Shown: positions 37,566 through 47,835, numbered from the stretch's first letter. The stretch is DNA of 64,000 bases from Sphingorhabdus sp. EL138 (GCF_945862485.1 NZ_CAMAYF010000009.1:1-64000); one strand, 5' to 3'. Translations and numbers: made by a program. Notes: generated by a model not told the origin, from the sequence alone.

Positions 37566-39716
37566 GTGAAGTCCGTGCCAGTTCCGAGCAGATTGAAAGC
37601 CCGAAAAACGCCAACCGATGCGCGCTATTTTAACCGCGAGCTATCGTGGTTGAAATTTAATGAGCGCGTGCTGGAAGAAGCGTTGAATCCGGCGCATCCC
37701 TTGCTGGAGCGGCTACGCTTTCTATCGATTTCGGGCACGAACCTCGATGAATTTTTCATGGTCCGCGTGGCAGGCTTGCGCGGACAGCAGCAACGGCAGA
37801 TCGAAGAGCTATCGATCGATGGCCGCACGCCATCTGAACAGCTTGCCGACACCGTCGCCGCCGCCGACAGATTGATGATCCAGCAACAAAAACTCTGGCG
37901 CAAGCTGATGGGGGAATTGGCTGGTAAAGGCATCAAGATCGTTCAACCATCTGCAATGGGTAAGACCCTGCAGGCGCAAGTGGGCAAATATTTCCGCGAA
38001 CAAATCTTGCCGGTCCTCACCCCGCAAGCGCTTGACCCTGCCCATCCCTTTCCCTTCATCCCCAATCAGGGCATCAGCCTGATATTCGATATGCGCCGCA
38101 AGGATAACAATGAAGTCGTAAGGCAATTGGTCTTGATCCCCCAATCGCTCTCCCGCTTCGTTCGACTGCCCGGTCCTGGCACGCGTTTTGTGACCATCGA
38201 GGCACTCATCAAACATTTCGTTGGCCAGATGTTTCCCGATTATTTGTTGGTCGCAGCCGGAGCCTTCCGCATTATCCGCGACAGCGATATTGAGGTGGAG
38301 GAAGAGGCCGAAGACCTTGTCCGCTATTTCCGCAGCGCCATCAAGCGCCGCCGTCGCGGTCGGATTATCCGGTTAAAGCTGGAAAAAGGCCTGCCCAGTG
38401 AATTGGCGACGTTGATCCGTTCGGAACTCGGCGCGGGCGCATCGATCGTGGTCGAAACCGTTGGGTTCTTGGGCATCGGCGATCTGAGCCAATTGGTGGA
38501 CGAAGACCGTCCGACGCTTAAATTCCCGCCATATTCCGCGCGCTTCCCCGAACGCATATTGGAACATGATGGCGATTGTTTTTCGGCGATCAGCCAAAAA
38601 GACATCGTTATTCACCACCCGTATGAAAGCTTCGACGTCGTGCTCGCGTTCCTGCAACAGGCCGCAGTTGACCCCGACGTCGTCGCCATCAAACAGACAT
38701 TGTATCGTGCTGGCAAACAATCGGGCGTCATCCGCGCTTTGTGCGAAGCGGCCGAGGCCGGAAAATCGGTCACCGCAATTGTCGAATTAAAGGCCCGGTT
38801 TGACGAAGAACAAAACCTGCACTGGGCGTCGCAGTTGGAAAATTCCGGCGTTCAGGTCGTCTACGGCTTTGTCGATATGAAGACGCACGCCAAAATATCC
38901 TTGGTCGTCAGGCGCGAGGCGGATGGATTCCGGACCTATTGTCACTTGGGCACAGGCAATTATCACCCGATCACCGCGAAGGTTTACACCGATATCAGCT
39001 TCTTTACTGCGGACCCGCGTGTCGGCCATGATGCCGGACAGATTTTTAATTATATCACCGGCTATATCCCGCCAACCGAACTCAGGCTTTTGACCATGAG
39101 CCCGCTTGGTTTGCGGGAAAAAGTCATGTCGTTGATCGACGATGAAATCGCCCATGTCGCCGCTGGGCGGCCGGGCGCAGTTTGGGCCAAGGTCAACTCG
39201 CTGGTCGATAAGGCGGTCATCGACAAATTATATGAAGCGAGCGAGGCCGGGGTTGAAATCGACCTAGTGGTGCGTGGTATTTGCTGCTTGCGGCCCGGTG
39301 TGAAGGGCATGTCTTCGCGTATCCGGGTAAAGTCAGTCGTCGGTCGCTTTTTGGAGCATAGCCGCATCTGGGCGATGGGCAATGGCGCGGATCTGCCCAA
39401 TCCCGAAGCAAAAGTGTTCATCTCGTCGGCGGACTGGATGTCCCGTAATTTCGACCGCCGCGTAGAATATATGCTGCCAATTGAGAACCCGACGGTGCAT
39501 GACCAGATCCTTGATCAGGTTATGGTTGCAAACCTGCTTGACAATCAGCAAAGCTGGATGCTGCGCTCTGACGGACGCTATGAAAGGGTAAAAGCGGGTA
39601 GCATGCCATTTAATCTGCATCATTATTTCATGACAAATGCATCGCTTTCGGGACGCGGAGGCGCGCTGGCAGATGACAAGAAGGTTCCAACGCTGAGCCT
39701 CGTCCGACAAAGATGA
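37566..39716 (+). CDS. ppk1: polyphosphate kinase 1
   Basis: A 716-residue PPK1 that makes polyphosphate from ATP. The N-terminal domain begins RYFNRELSWLKFNERVLEEA, and the catalytic domains include HHPYESFD, VVAIKQTLYRAGKQS, the HLGTGNYHPITAKVY motif and HSRIWAMG near the C-terminus, the latter with a candidate phosphorylated His. The start is GTG 37566 with AAGGAAA upstream. Its TGA overlaps the ppx ATG. The divergent neighbour is the phytase/TonB receptor operon. Confidence 0.97.
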   Translation: MKSVPVPSRLKARKTPTDARYFNRELSWLKFNERVLEEALNPAHPLLERLRFLSISGTNLDEFFMVRVAGLRGQQQRQIEELSIDGRTPSEQLADTVAAADRLMIQQQKLWRKLMGELAGKGIKIVQPSAMGKTLQAQVGKYFREQILPVLTPQALDPAHPFPFIPNQGISLIFDMRRKDNNEVVRQLVLIPQSLSRFVRLPGPGTRFVTIEALIKHFVGQMFPDYLLVAAGAFRIIRDSDIEVEEEAEDLVRYFRSAIKRRRRGRIIRLKLEKGLPSELATLIRSELGAGASIVVETVGFLGIGDLSQLVDEDRPTLKFPPYSARFPERILEHDGDCFSAISQKDIVIHHPYESFDVVLAFLQQAAVDPDVVAIKQTLYRAGKQSGVIRALCEAAEAGKSVTAIVELKARFDEEQNLHWASQLENSGVQVVYGFVDMKTHAKISLVVRREADGFRTYCHLGTGNYHPITAKVYTDISFFTADPRVGHDAGQIFNYITGYIPPTELRLLTMSPLGLREKVMSLIDDEIAHVAAGRPGAVWAKVNSLVDKAVIDKLYEASEAGVEIDLVVRGICCLRPGVKGMSSRIRVKSVVGRFLEHSRIWAMGNGADLPNPEAKVFISSADWMSRNFDRRVEYMLPIENPTVHDQILDQVMVANLLDNQQSWMLRSDGRYERVKAGSMPFNLHHYFMTNASLSGRGGALADDKKVPTLSLVRQR

Positions 39717-41176
39717 GGGCGGTGCGTCAGGCCGTCATTGATATTGGCTCCAACACAGTCCGGCTTGTAGTTTATGCAGGGTCGCCGCGCGCGCCATTGC
39801 CCATTTACAACGAAAAAAGCCGCGTAAGGCTGGGCGCGTGCCTTGCAGGCGACGGCGAAATTGACAAGGCGACGATGAAAAAGGCGTTGGCCGCATTGGC
39901 CCGTTTTGAAACGCTTGCTCGCGCGATGAAGGTCGACAGCCTGAGCGTCGTCGCCACCGCCGCAACGCGTGAGGCGAAAAACGGTGAGGAATTGGTCGAT
40001 AAGGCCGCCGCCTTGGGCATCCGCATCGATGTGCTTGATGGCGATGCCGAGGCCACAGCAGCGGGCTATGGCGTGCTCAGCGACAATCCTCTTGCCAATG
40101 GCTATGTCGGCGATCTGGGCGGTGGTAGCCTTGAACTTATCCGGATATCCGATGGCACATTGGGCGCGCGCGTGTCGCTGCCGCTGGGGACATTGCGGCA
40201 CGACATATTGACCGGAAAGTCAGCCAAGCAAATCATGCAAATGCTGCGCGATGATATTGCAAAGACGATGGGCAAAAGCGCCTTTCCGATGGAAACTGAT
40301 CTACCCTTTTACATGATCGGCGGTTCGTGGCGAACATTTGCGCGGCTGCATATGCATGCAACGGGCTATCCACTGACCATATTATCGAATTATGAAATGC
40401 CGCCGGAGGCACCCGAACTGCTTACGCCGCTGGTACAAGACAAAGACGCCCTGACCCGGTCGAACGTGGTCGCGGCGGGCCGTATTTCGGAACTACCCGG
40501 GGCGACGGCTTTGTTGGGTGGCATAATCGGGCTGTTAAAGCCCAACAAGCTTGTGACGAGCATCTACGGCCTGCGCGAGGGCTTGTTGTTTGAACAGCTA
40601 ACGCCAGAGGAGCGCCAGCAAGATCCGTTGATTGCGACGGCCCGCTTTGAAGGTGAGCGCTTGGGACGTTTTCCTTTTCATGGCGACGCGCTGGCCGAAT
40701 GGATTGCGCCGGTTTTTGCGGGGCAAAGCGCGCATGACGCCCGTCTGTGCCGTGCGGCGTGCTTGCTGTCCGACAGCGTGTGGAACGTGAACCCCGAATA
40801 TCGCGCCGACCATGCGCTTGACCTTGCATTGTACGGCAGTTGGCCTGGCGTCAGTACCAGCGACCGCGCCGTCATAGCCGCCGCGCTTTGGACGGTGCAT
40901 GCCGGAAAGCGGACCTTGCCCGAAATGCTGACGGCCTTGGCCACCCCCGGCGCGCTCGCCCAAGCCGTCATCTGGGGCCTCGCCATCCGCTTGGCCCACC
41001 GCCTCGACGGCGGCACCGGCGGCGCCCTTGCCGACAGCCGCATCGACGGCGACGGCGCGACGTTACGCCTGCACTTGAGCGGCTCGGCGGTCCGGTTACA
41101 GTCGAACAGCGTCCAGCGCCGTTTACAAGCTTTGGGCGAAGCTTTGGGCTATGCGCAGGCGGAGATTATGGGTTAA
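39713..41176 (+). CDS. ppx: exopolyphosphatase, Ppx/GppA family
   Basis: A 487-residue ASKHA-fold phosphatase with AVIDIGSNTVRLVVY (phosphate 1), VVATAATREAKNG, and VGDLGGGSLELIRI (phosphate 2), then an HD-like C-terminal region (about 310-487). It degrades polyphosphate from the end, or hydrolyses pppGpp. ATG 39713 overlaps the ppk1 stop, so synthesis and breakdown of polyphosphate are coded together. Confidence 0.95.
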   Translation: MRAVRQAVIDIGSNTVRLVVYAGSPRAPLPIYNEKSRVRLGACLAGDGEIDKATMKKALAALARFETLARAMKVDSLSVVATAATREAKNGEELVDKAAALGIRIDVLDGDAEATAAGYGVLSDNPLANGYVGDLGGGSLELIRISDGTLGARVSLPLGTLRHDILTGKSAKQIMQMLRDDIAKTMGKSAFPMETDLPFYMIGGSWRTFARLHMHATGYPLTILSNYEMPPEAPELLTPLVQDKDALTRSNVVAAGRISELPGATALLGGIIGLLKPNKLVTSIYGLREGLLFEQLTPEERQQDPLIATARFEGERLGRFPFHGDALAEWIAPVFAGQSAHDARLCRAACLLSDSVWNVNPEYRADHALDLALYGSWPGVSTSDRAVIAAALWTVHAGKRTLPEMLTALATPGALAQAVIWGLAIRLAHRLDGGTGGALADSRIDGDGATLRLHLSGSAVRLQSNSVQRRLQALGEALGYAQAEIMG

Positions 41177-41219
41177 AGGTCAGTTAAGCGGACTTCGAGT
41201 AACCACCCCGTCATCCCCC

Positions 41220-42239
41220 TCACCCCATCGGGTATAATATCTCTTTCGTTACCTTGTGCACTGCGGTCATCACCTCATCGCTCAGTTTCAGGTCAATCGC
41301 AGCGAAGATATCGTCGAGCTGATCTTCCTTGCTCACGCCCACAATGGTGGACGCCACAAAGTCATGCTGTTTTGACCACGCCGTTGCCAGCGTCACCGGC
41401 GACATGCCCGCCTCTTGCGCAATTGCAACAATCCGCATCGTGCTTTCCAATGCGCGGGGCCCCGCAAAACGTTGTGCCATGGCGATTTGGCGCGATCCGG
41501 CCATTTCGAGATAGCCAGAGAAACGCGCGCCTTCGGGGCGGGCGCCATCGAGATATTTGCCCGACAACACGCCGCCAGCCAAGGGCGAGTAAGGCAGCAA
41601 CGATATGCCCTCCAGACGGCAGACTTGTTTCAGCTCATCCTCAAACCGGCGGTTGTTGATCGAAAAATTATTCTGGATACTTTCGTAACGCGCCACGCCC
41701 AGCCGTTCGGACGTCGCCAGCGACTTCATCAGGCCATAGCTTGTTTCATTTGAACAACCCAAAACGCGCACCTTGCCCGACCGCACCAGTTCATCGAGCA
41801 CCTCCATCGTTTCGTCATAGGCAAGGCCGTGGTCGGGCCAATGCGTTTGATACAGGTCGATATAGTCGGTCTGTAAGCGGCGTAGGCTTTCCTCCACCGC
41901 GGTGATGATATTGTGACGATCGAGCGTGGTCATGCCGCCGCGCTTGGGCGATTTAAACCATGTGTGGCTTGGGCCGGAAACCTTGGTTGCCATGATGATG
42001 GCGTCGCGGTTCTTACCCTTCATCCAGCGGCCGACAATGTCCTCTGTCCGGCCAACCCATTTGATGTCTGGCGGCACGGGATAGCCTTCGGCGGTGTCGA
42101 AAAAGTTGATACCCGCGTCCAGACATTTGTCGAGAATGCGGTGCGCCTCCGCCTCGTCGGTTTGCGACCCAAAGGTCATGGTGCCCATGCAAATGTCGGA
42201 CACATAAATGGCGCTTTTGCCGATACGACGATGTTCCAT
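41220..42239 (-). CDS. aldo/keto reductase
   Basis: A 339-residue AKR with the (alpha/beta)8 motifs DICMGTMTFGSQTDEAEA, INFFDTAEGYP (catalytic Asp and Tyr), the Lys in ATKVSG and the His in YQTHWPDH. The family is NADPH-dependent (Tas/YajO-like); the carbonyl substrate is unknown. ATG 42239 follows GGGAGAGAATT, so the start is certain despite the longer open frame. The ubiA stop lies 10 nt upstream, so the two may be co-transcribed. Confidence 0.92.
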   Translation of the reverse strand: MEHRRIGKSAIYVSDICMGTMTFGSQTDEAEAHRILDKCLDAGINFFDTAEGYPVPPDIKWVGRTEDIVGRWMKGKNRDAIIMATKVSGPSHTWFKSPKRGGMTTLDRHNIITAVEESLRRLQTDYIDLYQTHWPDHGLAYDETMEVLDELVRSGKVRVLGCSNETSYGLMKSLATSERLGVARYESIQNNFSINNRRFEDELKQVCRLEGISLLPYSPLAGGVLSGKYLDGARPEGARFSGYLEMAGSRQIAMAQRFAGPRALESTMRIVAIAQEAGMSPVTLATAWSKQHDFVASTIVGVSKEDQLDDIFAAIDLKLSDEVMTAVHKVTKEILYPMG

Positions 42240-42249
42240 AATTCTCTCC

Positions 42250-43161
42250 CTAATATTGTCCGGCCGCGCCAACGACCAAAAATGCAAGCGCAGCAAGCAA
42301 ACCTGCCACGCGGTTTGAACGGAAATGGCCGAGCGCGTTGCTGCCATCGGATTTCAGCGATGCGACTTGCATCCCCAAATGAAAGGCGACCGGAAGAAGG
42401 GCAACCAAAGCTTGCTTTTCGGGCCGAACGCTCCAAATCGCCATGCCCCAGCCTGTGATGGTGAGGATATAGAAAGCCGCCACGCCGAGCCGGACGCTGC
42501 CGCCCAGCCGCAAGGCGCTCGATTTAATTCCGACCAAGGCGTCATCTTCGCGGTCTTGCATGGCATAGATGGTGTCATAGCCGACAACCCAGAATATCGT
42601 GCCCGCATAGAGCCACAGCATCGCCGTATTGCTTTGCCCCATGATCGCGACCCAGCCGACCAATGCGCCCCAGCTAAACACAAGCCCAAGCCAGACTTGC
42701 GGCCAATATGTGATGCGCTTCATAAAAGGGTATGCCGCAACAAGAAGGATGCTGCTGACAGCGACAATCTGCGCTTCCCACCGAAGTTGGAGCAGCACCA
42801 GCAAACCCACGGCGCACAAGCCAAGCAGAAACGCCCAAGCACCGCGCAGGCTGATATCACCGCTGGGCAAGGGCCGCGACGCTGTGCGCGCGACTTGTGC
42901 GTCCAAATTGCGGTCGACAATGTCATTATATACGCACCCTGCCCCGCGCATCACCATCGCGCCCAGCAGCATCCACAACGCAAGGTCCCAGCGTGGAACA
43001 AGCCCACCCGAAAGCGCCAGCCCGAATATACAGGGCCAAAATAACAGCCACCAGCCAATCGGACGGTCGAACCGCGCCAAAAGCACCAAAGCGCGCAGCT
43101 TCACCGGCAACAGGGCGATGATGCCGGTATATTCGCTGTCGGGGACAAGTTTAGACGTCAT
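42250..43161 (-). CDS. ubiA: 4-hydroxybenzoate polyprenyltransferase
   Basis: A 303-residue integral membrane prenyltransferase of ubiquinone synthesis, which attaches the polyprenyl tail to 4-hydroxybenzoate. The two Asp-rich motifs are NDIVDRNLDAQV and the MQDREDDALVGIKS segment, with YPFMKRITYWPQVWLG between. About nine helices. Start ATG 43161 (MTSKLVPDSEYTG) precedes the first cytoplasmic segment; the ribosome binding site is poor. It diverges from rsmE across 101 nt. Confidence 0.96.
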   Translation of the reverse strand: MTSKLVPDSEYTGIIALLPVKLRALVLLARFDRPIGWWLLFWPCIFGLALSGGLVPRWDLALWMLLGAMVMRGAGCVYNDIVDRNLDAQVARTASRPLPSGDISLRGAWAFLLGLCAVGLLVLLQLRWEAQIVAVSSILLVAAYPFMKRITYWPQVWLGLVFSWGALVGWVAIMGQSNTAMLWLYAGTIFWVVGYDTIYAMQDREDDALVGIKSSALRLGGSVRLGVAAFYILTITGWGMAIWSVRPEKQALVALLPVAFHLGMQVASLKSDGSNALGHFRSNRVAGLLAALAFLVVGAAGQY

Positions 43162-43262
43162 ATGGTCAGCTCTGCCAAAATTTACTCGGCGCGTCATCTG
43201 CGAAGTTGAACGAGCGTAAGTTCGCAGATGACGGCACTCGGTTTTACAGGTAGAGGCTAGCC

Positions 43263-44006
43263 ATGCCCGCAACACCCGCCTGGCCCCCAAAATCAACGCC
43301 GCGCTTGTTTGTGGAACAAGTGCTGGCGCTTGGAGCAACCCTGAACATTTCCGGCAATAGCGCGCATTATCTGATCGGTGTGATGCGCCTGAAAGAAGGT
43401 GCGCCGGTCAAATTGTTCGACGATATTTCGGGCGAATATCTCGCCACCGTCACGCATATACACAAACGCGACCTTGACCTGACCGTCACGGAAAAATTGC
43501 GCGGACGCGAAACGACGCCTGATCTGTGGATTGTCCAAGCTTTAATCAAAAAGGATCGCTTTGACTGGATTGCCGAAAAGGCGTGCGAATTGGGCGTGGC
43601 GCGCTTTGTGCCTGTGCTGACCGCGCGCTGCGTGGTCGATAAGGTGAAGGATGACCGCCTGCGTGCGCATATGATTGAGGCGGCCGAGCAATGCGAGCGC
43701 ACCGCCTTGCCGCACATTGCGCCGCTGACGAAACTGGACGCTGTGCTGATGGATTGGCCAACCGACCGCAGTTTATATTTCTGCGACGAACGCGGCGGCG
43801 AAACTATGTTGGAGGCCATCAGCGCCGGACCAGCGGCCCTGTTGATCGGGCCGGAGGGCGGCTTCACCGATGGTGAAAATGCTTTAATTCGCGCGCATCC
43901 CAATGCGCGGCCCATATCGCTTGGCCCGCGCATATTGCGGGCGGACACGGCTGCGGTTGCCGCATTATCGGTTTGGATGGCAAAAAATGGCGACTGGGCG
44001 GCTTAA
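43263..44006 (+). CDS. rsmE: 16S rRNA (uracil(1498)-N(3))-methyltransferase
   Basis: A 247-residue SPOUT methyltransferase that methylates U1498 of 16S rRNA. An N-terminal PUA-like part is followed by the trefoil knot: LLIGPEGGFTDGE and SLGPRILRADTAAVAAL bind S-adenosylmethionine. Standard length. It precedes gshA, a pairing often seen in alphaproteobacteria. Confidence 0.96.
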   Translation: MPATPAWPPKSTPRLFVEQVLALGATLNISGNSAHYLIGVMRLKEGAPVKLFDDISGEYLATVTHIHKRDLDLTVTEKLRGRETTPDLWIVQALIKKDRFDWIAEKACELGVARFVPVLTARCVVDKVKDDRLRAHMIEAAEQCERTALPHIAPLTKLDAVLMDWPTDRSLYFCDERGGETMLEAISAGPAALLIGPEGGFTDGENALIRAHPNARPISLGPRILRADTAAVAALSVWMAKNGDWAA

Positions 44007-44104
44007 GTCTCTCTGCGGTGTATATAATCCGCCCGAGAACTGGGTCATAACGCGATAACATTAATCTACTGGCAATATCGCCGCGACATTTCTAAACCGC
44101 CGCC

Positions 44105-45478
44105 ATGAGCACAAAAACCGTTTCCAACCGCATTGATCCCGTCATCGAAACGCGCGATCAATTGGTCGCCGCAATATCCAAGGGTGAAAAGCCCAAGGAC
44201 CGCTGGCGCATTGGCACCGAGCATGAAAAATTCGTGTATAATCGCAGTGATCATCATGCCCCTTCTTATGATGAACCGGGTGGCATTCGCGATCTGTTGA
44301 TGGCGATGACCGAATTTGGTTGGGAACCTGTGTACGAAAATGGCAAGGTTATCGCCATGAGCGGCAGCGACGGTGCCATCAGTCTTGAGCCCGCCGGCCA
44401 ACTCGAACTATCGGGCGCACCACTTGAGAACCTGCACCAAACCTGCGCTGAAACCGGGCGGCATTTGAAACAGGTAAAGGCCATTGGCGACAAGACGAAC
44501 ACCAGCTTTCTGGGCCTTGGCCTTTGGCCCGACAAGACGCGGGCTGAACTGCCGATCATGCCCAAGGGGCGCTATGACATCATGCTGCGCCATATGCCAC
44601 GCGTTGGCAGCATGGGCCTCGACATGATGCTGCGCACCTGCACGATCCAGGTCAATCTCGATTATGCGAGCGAAGCCGACATGGCGCATAAATTCCGGAC
44701 ATCGCTGGCGCTGCAACCTTTGGCCACTGCGTTATTTGCGAATTCGCCTTTCTTGGAAGGCAAGCCAAACGGGTTCCTGTCCTATCGCAGCCATATCTGG
44801 TCGGACACCGACCCCCAACGCACGGGCATGTTGCCGTTCGTGTTCGACGCCAATTTCGGCTATGAACAATATGTTGATTATATGCTCAAGGTGCCGATGT
44901 ATTTCGTGTATCGTGACGGCAAATATATCGATGCATCGGGTCTTGATTTCCGCGATTTCCTAAAGGGCGAACTTTCCGTCTTGCCGGGTGAAAAGCCCAC
45001 GGTCAGCGACTGGGAAGACCATATGTCCACCGCCTTTCCCGAAGTGCGGCTGAAAAGCTTTTTGGAAATGCGCGGTGCCGATGGTGGCCCGTGGAACCGT
45101 ATCTGCGCGCTCCCTGCTTTCTGGGTCGGCTTGCTCTATGACCAAAGCGCGCTTGATGCCGCATGGGATGAAGTGAAGCATTGGACGATGGAAGAGCGCG
45201 AGGCCCTGCGCAATGCTGTACCCGCACAAGGCCTAAACGCCGCGATACCAGGCGGTGGTAAGCTGCTGGATTTGGCGGGACGCATATTGGACATCTCGTC
45301 ATCTGGCTTGGCAGCACGCAATTGCCTGAACGCCAGCGGTGACAATGAAACCGGCTATCTCGACCCGTTGCGCGAAATCGTCGCCAGCGGCAAAACCGTC
45401 GCCGAAGTGTTGCTCGAGAAATATCACGGCGAATGGGGCGGCGATGTGTCGCGCGTCTATGATGAGATGAGCTTCTAG
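44105..45478 (+). CDS. gshA: glutamate--cysteine ligase
   Basis: A 457-residue GCL of the plant/alphaproteobacterial class. It joins glutamate and cysteine with ATP, the first step of glutathione synthesis. Motifs include RWRIGTEHEKFVYN, ISLEPAGQLELSGAP (substrate loop) and the GGPWNRICALPAFWVGLLY region. Start ATG 44105 follows rsmE by 98 nt. A tRNA-Trp gene is downstream. Confidence 0.96.
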   Translation: MSTKTVSNRIDPVIETRDQLVAAISKGEKPKDRWRIGTEHEKFVYNRSDHHAPSYDEPGGIRDLLMAMTEFGWEPVYENGKVIAMSGSDGAISLEPAGQLELSGAPLENLHQTCAETGRHLKQVKAIGDKTNTSFLGLGLWPDKTRAELPIMPKGRYDIMLRHMPRVGSMGLDMMLRTCTIQVNLDYASEADMAHKFRTSLALQPLATALFANSPFLEGKPNGFLSYRSHIWSDTDPQRTGMLPFVFDANFGYEQYVDYMLKVPMYFVYRDGKYIDASGLDFRDFLKGELSVLPGEKPTVSDWEDHMSTAFPEVRLKSFLEMRGADGGPWNRICALPAFWVGLLYDQSALDAAWDEVKHWTMEEREALRNAVPAQGLNAAIPGGGKLLDLAGRILDISSSGLAARNCLNASGDNETGYLDPLREIVASGKTVAEVLLEKYHGEWGGDVSRVYDEMSF

Positions 45479-45557
45479 ATCGATATTGTCGAAAGCAGAC
45501 TTGCCCCGTTCGCATATCGGCGTTAAGGGCACCCTTCTTCGCTGAAAAGCGGAGTGC

Positions 45558-45633
45558 AGGAGTTTAGCTCAGTTGGTAGAGCATCGGTCTCCAAAACCGA
45601 GGGTCGTGGGTTCGAGTCCCCCAACTCCTGCCA
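45558..45633 (+). tRNA. tRNA-Trp (anticodon CCA)
   Basis: A 76-nt cloverleaf with acceptor AGGAGTT/AACTCCT, anticodon loop CTCCAAA, T loop TTCGAGT and encoded CCA. A possible promoter is TTGCCC (45501-45506) with TAAGGG (45524-45529). tRNA-Trp usually precedes secE in this group; here a DUF808 gene on the other strand separates them. Confidence 0.97.
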
Positions 45634-45669
45634 TTTTCTTTCAAATTTAGAAATGGTGACTGGGGAAGA

Positions 45670-46575
45670 TCAACCCGCCTTGCGCTTGGCAACCATGTGA
45701 TGCGCCAGCACAATCACCGCGCCGATGGCCAGCCCCACAATACCGCTCATCGCCGCATCTGCTACCCAGGCCAAAGCGCCTTCATATAGGCCCAAAAACT
45801 CTGCTGGGTGGATGCCAAAGCCGTGGACGATGATTTGCCCGCCCACCCATAGCATCGCAGCGGTACCGATGGTGGACAAGGCGGCGAGCAATTTGGGCAT
45901 ACCCTTTACAAGGGCGCGGCCAATGGCTTGCGATCCGCTGTTTTCGCGCCCGGCCAACTTCAGGCCGATATCGTCCATTTTCACGATCAAGCCGACGACG
46001 CCATAGACCCCGATGGTGACGGCGATGGCGACAAAGGCCAAAGTCCCAGCCTCCAACCAGATCGATGTTTCCGCAAGGCCTTTCACTTCATTCAATGCAA
46101 TCGCCATGATTTCGGCGGACAGGATGAAATCGGTGCGCACCGCGCCCTTGACCATCGCGGTTTCATGTTCGCTGCTGGTTAACGCAGCCAGTTCTTCGAG
46201 GAGATTCTCCTCCTCATGCGGGGCGATTTTTTCCCACACCTTTTCTGCGCCTTCAAAGCACAGATACGCGCCGCCCAGCATCAATATCGGCGTAATCGCC
46301 CATGGCAGGAACAGGCTCAGCAACAGGGCAACCGGCAAGATGATCACCAGCTTGTTAAAGAATGACCCCTTGGCAATGCGCCAGATGATCGGCAATTCGC
46401 GGTCGGGGGTAAAGCCCGTGACATATTGCGGTGTCACCGCGGTATCGTCGATGACAACGCCTGCGGCCTTGCTGCCTGCCTTGCCCGCTGCGGCGGCGAC
46501 ATCATCCACAGAAGCGGCAGCCACTTTGGCAATCGTGGCGATATCGTCGAGTAAAGCAGCAAGACCGGATGGCAT
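45670..46575 (-). CDS. DUF808 family inner membrane protein (YedI-like)
   Basis: A 301-residue membrane protein of the DUF808/YedI family. The N-terminus MPSGLAALLDDIATIAK and an Ala/Asp-rich segment (about 20-40) precede four or five helices, with the motif GGAYLCFEGAEKVWEKI. The function is unknown. ATG 46575 has AAGGAAA at a somewhat long spacing; the longer frame adds a non-conserved leader. It lies between tRNA-Trp and secE on the opposite strand. Confidence 0.88.
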   Translation of the reverse strand: MPSGLAALLDDIATIAKVAAASVDDVAAAAGKAGSKAAGVVIDDTAVTPQYVTGFTPDRELPIIWRIAKGSFFNKLVIILPVALLLSLFLPWAITPILMLGGAYLCFEGAEKVWEKIAPHEEENLLEELAALTSSEHETAMVKGAVRTDFILSAEIMAIALNEVKGLAETSIWLEAGTLAFVAIAVTIGVYGVVGLIVKMDDIGLKLAGRENSGSQAIGRALVKGMPKLLAALSTIGTAAMLWVGGQIIVHGFGIHPAEFLGLYEGALAWVADAAMSGIVGLAIGAVIVLAHHMVAKRKAG

Positions 46576-46826
46576 TTGGGGCGTTTCCTTGGCAAGTTTA
46601 GGTTGCAGGAGATAACCCAAAAGCCCGATAGTTCAAGGCACTTCAACATCGCTTAAATAGCCAAAGCGCTTTCCTAAACGGACTTGCCCAGTTTTGTTTG
46701 GTATCTTGCGTTGCGGCGAATCCATCGCTACAGACCTATTCTTTCCGAAATAGGAACCTATATCGCTCTCGACCCGCCGGTCGGAGCGCTGGCGGCTATC
46801 CTCGGGATCGAACAGGAAGAAACGAT

Positions 46827-47027
46827 ATGGCAAAGAATAGCCCCGGTGAATTCATCCGTCAGGTACGGACCGAAATCGGCAAGGTAGTATGGCCAACAAG
46901 GCAGGAAACCGTGCAGACCGCTATCATGGTTCTGATCATGACGATCATCCTTGCCATCTTCTTTTTGGGCGTCGACGCGGTATTTGCCGCAATCGTAAAG
47001 GGACTGCTCGCGCTCGCCGAAGGCTAA
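46827..47027 (+). CDS. secE: preprotein translocase subunit SecE
   Basis: A 66-residue single-helix SecE (short form, as in alphaproteobacteria), part of SecYEG. The core is FIRQVRTEIGKVVWPTRQETVQT followed by the helix VLIMTIILAIFFLGVDAVFA. ATG 46827 has GGAAGAAACGAT upstream; the longer open frame is not SecE. It heads secE-nusG-rplK-rplA. The 251 nt upstream of it hold no gene and no convincing promoter that I could single out. Confidence 0.95.
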   Translation: MAKNSPGEFIRQVRTEIGKVVWPTRQETVQTAIMVLIMTIILAIFFLGVDAVFAAIVKGLLALAEG

Positions 47028-47068
47028 GCGCAGACCCTTGAGAGAGTTTTGGGGAAAAGAAAGATATT

Positions 47069-47605
47069 ATGGCACGCTGGTACATCATTCACGCTTATTC
47101 GGGTTTTGAGAACAAGGTCCGCGACCAGATTCTGGCCGAGGCCGAGCGCATTGGTCTTTCGCAATTGGTCGAAGCTATAGAGGTTCCGACCGAACAGATC
47201 ACCGAAGTGCGTCGCGGCAAGAAGATCAAGGCAGAGCGGAAATTCTTCCCCGGCTATGTTCTTGCAAAGCTGAATATGAACGATGATGTGTACCATTTGG
47301 TCAAGAACACGGCAAAGGTCACGGGCTTTCTGGGCGCTGGCAACAAGCCGCAGCCTATCACCGAAGCAGAAGCCGCCCGCATCCTGAACACGAAGCAGGA
47401 ACTCGAAGCCGCACCCAAGAAGCGCGTTTCGGTCGACTATGAAATTGGTGATCAGGTCAAGGTGCTTGGCGGACCATTTGCAAGCTTCAACGGCTTGGTC
47501 GAAGAACTCGACTTCGACAAGAACCGCGTCAAGGTATCGGTTAGCATTTTTGGCCGTGCAACGCCGGTCGAGCTGGACTTTGAAGAAGTTGAATTGATGA
47601 AGTGA
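47069..47605 (+). CDS. nusG: transcription termination/antitermination protein NusG
   Basis: A 178-residue NusG: NGN domain ([31 protein letters not shown]) and C-terminal KOW domain ([23 protein letters not shown]). It binds RNA polymerase and links to Rho or ribosome. Start ATG 47069; 41 nt after secE. The 230-nt gap to rplK carries a leader hairpin. Confidence 0.98.
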   Translation: MARWYIIHAYSGFENKVRDQILAEAERIGLSQLVEAIEVPTEQITEVRRGKKIKAERKFFPGYVLAKLNMNDDVYHLVKNTAKVTGFLGAGNKPQPITEAEAARILNTKQELEAAPKKRVSVDYEIGDQVKVLGGPFASFNGLVEELDFDKNRVKVSVSIFGRATPVELDFEEVELMK

Positions 47606-47704
47606 TGATCCGCTCCCGTCATGGGAGTGGAGATGGATGTCGGCAATCAGCCCAGCCATAGGCGCGGCTTGCTTTTCCGGCGCATTTCACTTATTCGCCC
47701 CCCT

Positions 47705-47736
47705 CTGCTGATGAGAATCAGTAGAGCCCGTGCGGG
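47705..47736 (+). promoter_or_regulatory. rplKA leader hairpins (possible L1 target)
   Basis: CTGCTGAT-GAGA-ATCAGTAG (47705-47724) is followed directly by CCCG-TG-CGGG (47727-47736) in the nusG-rplK gap. Such a leader could be the target for autogenous control by L1, as in E. coli, but the sequence match to the 23S site was not tested. It could also end part of the secE-nusG transcript, though no T-run follows. Confidence 0.35.
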
Positions 47737-47835
47737 AGGTTGTTACCAAAGAGATTTGTATACGACTGTTTGACCGCTTAATTTGACCCGTTTTTGCCTC
47801 GGCAATTTTGGGGAAAGAATGAAAGGACGCCATAT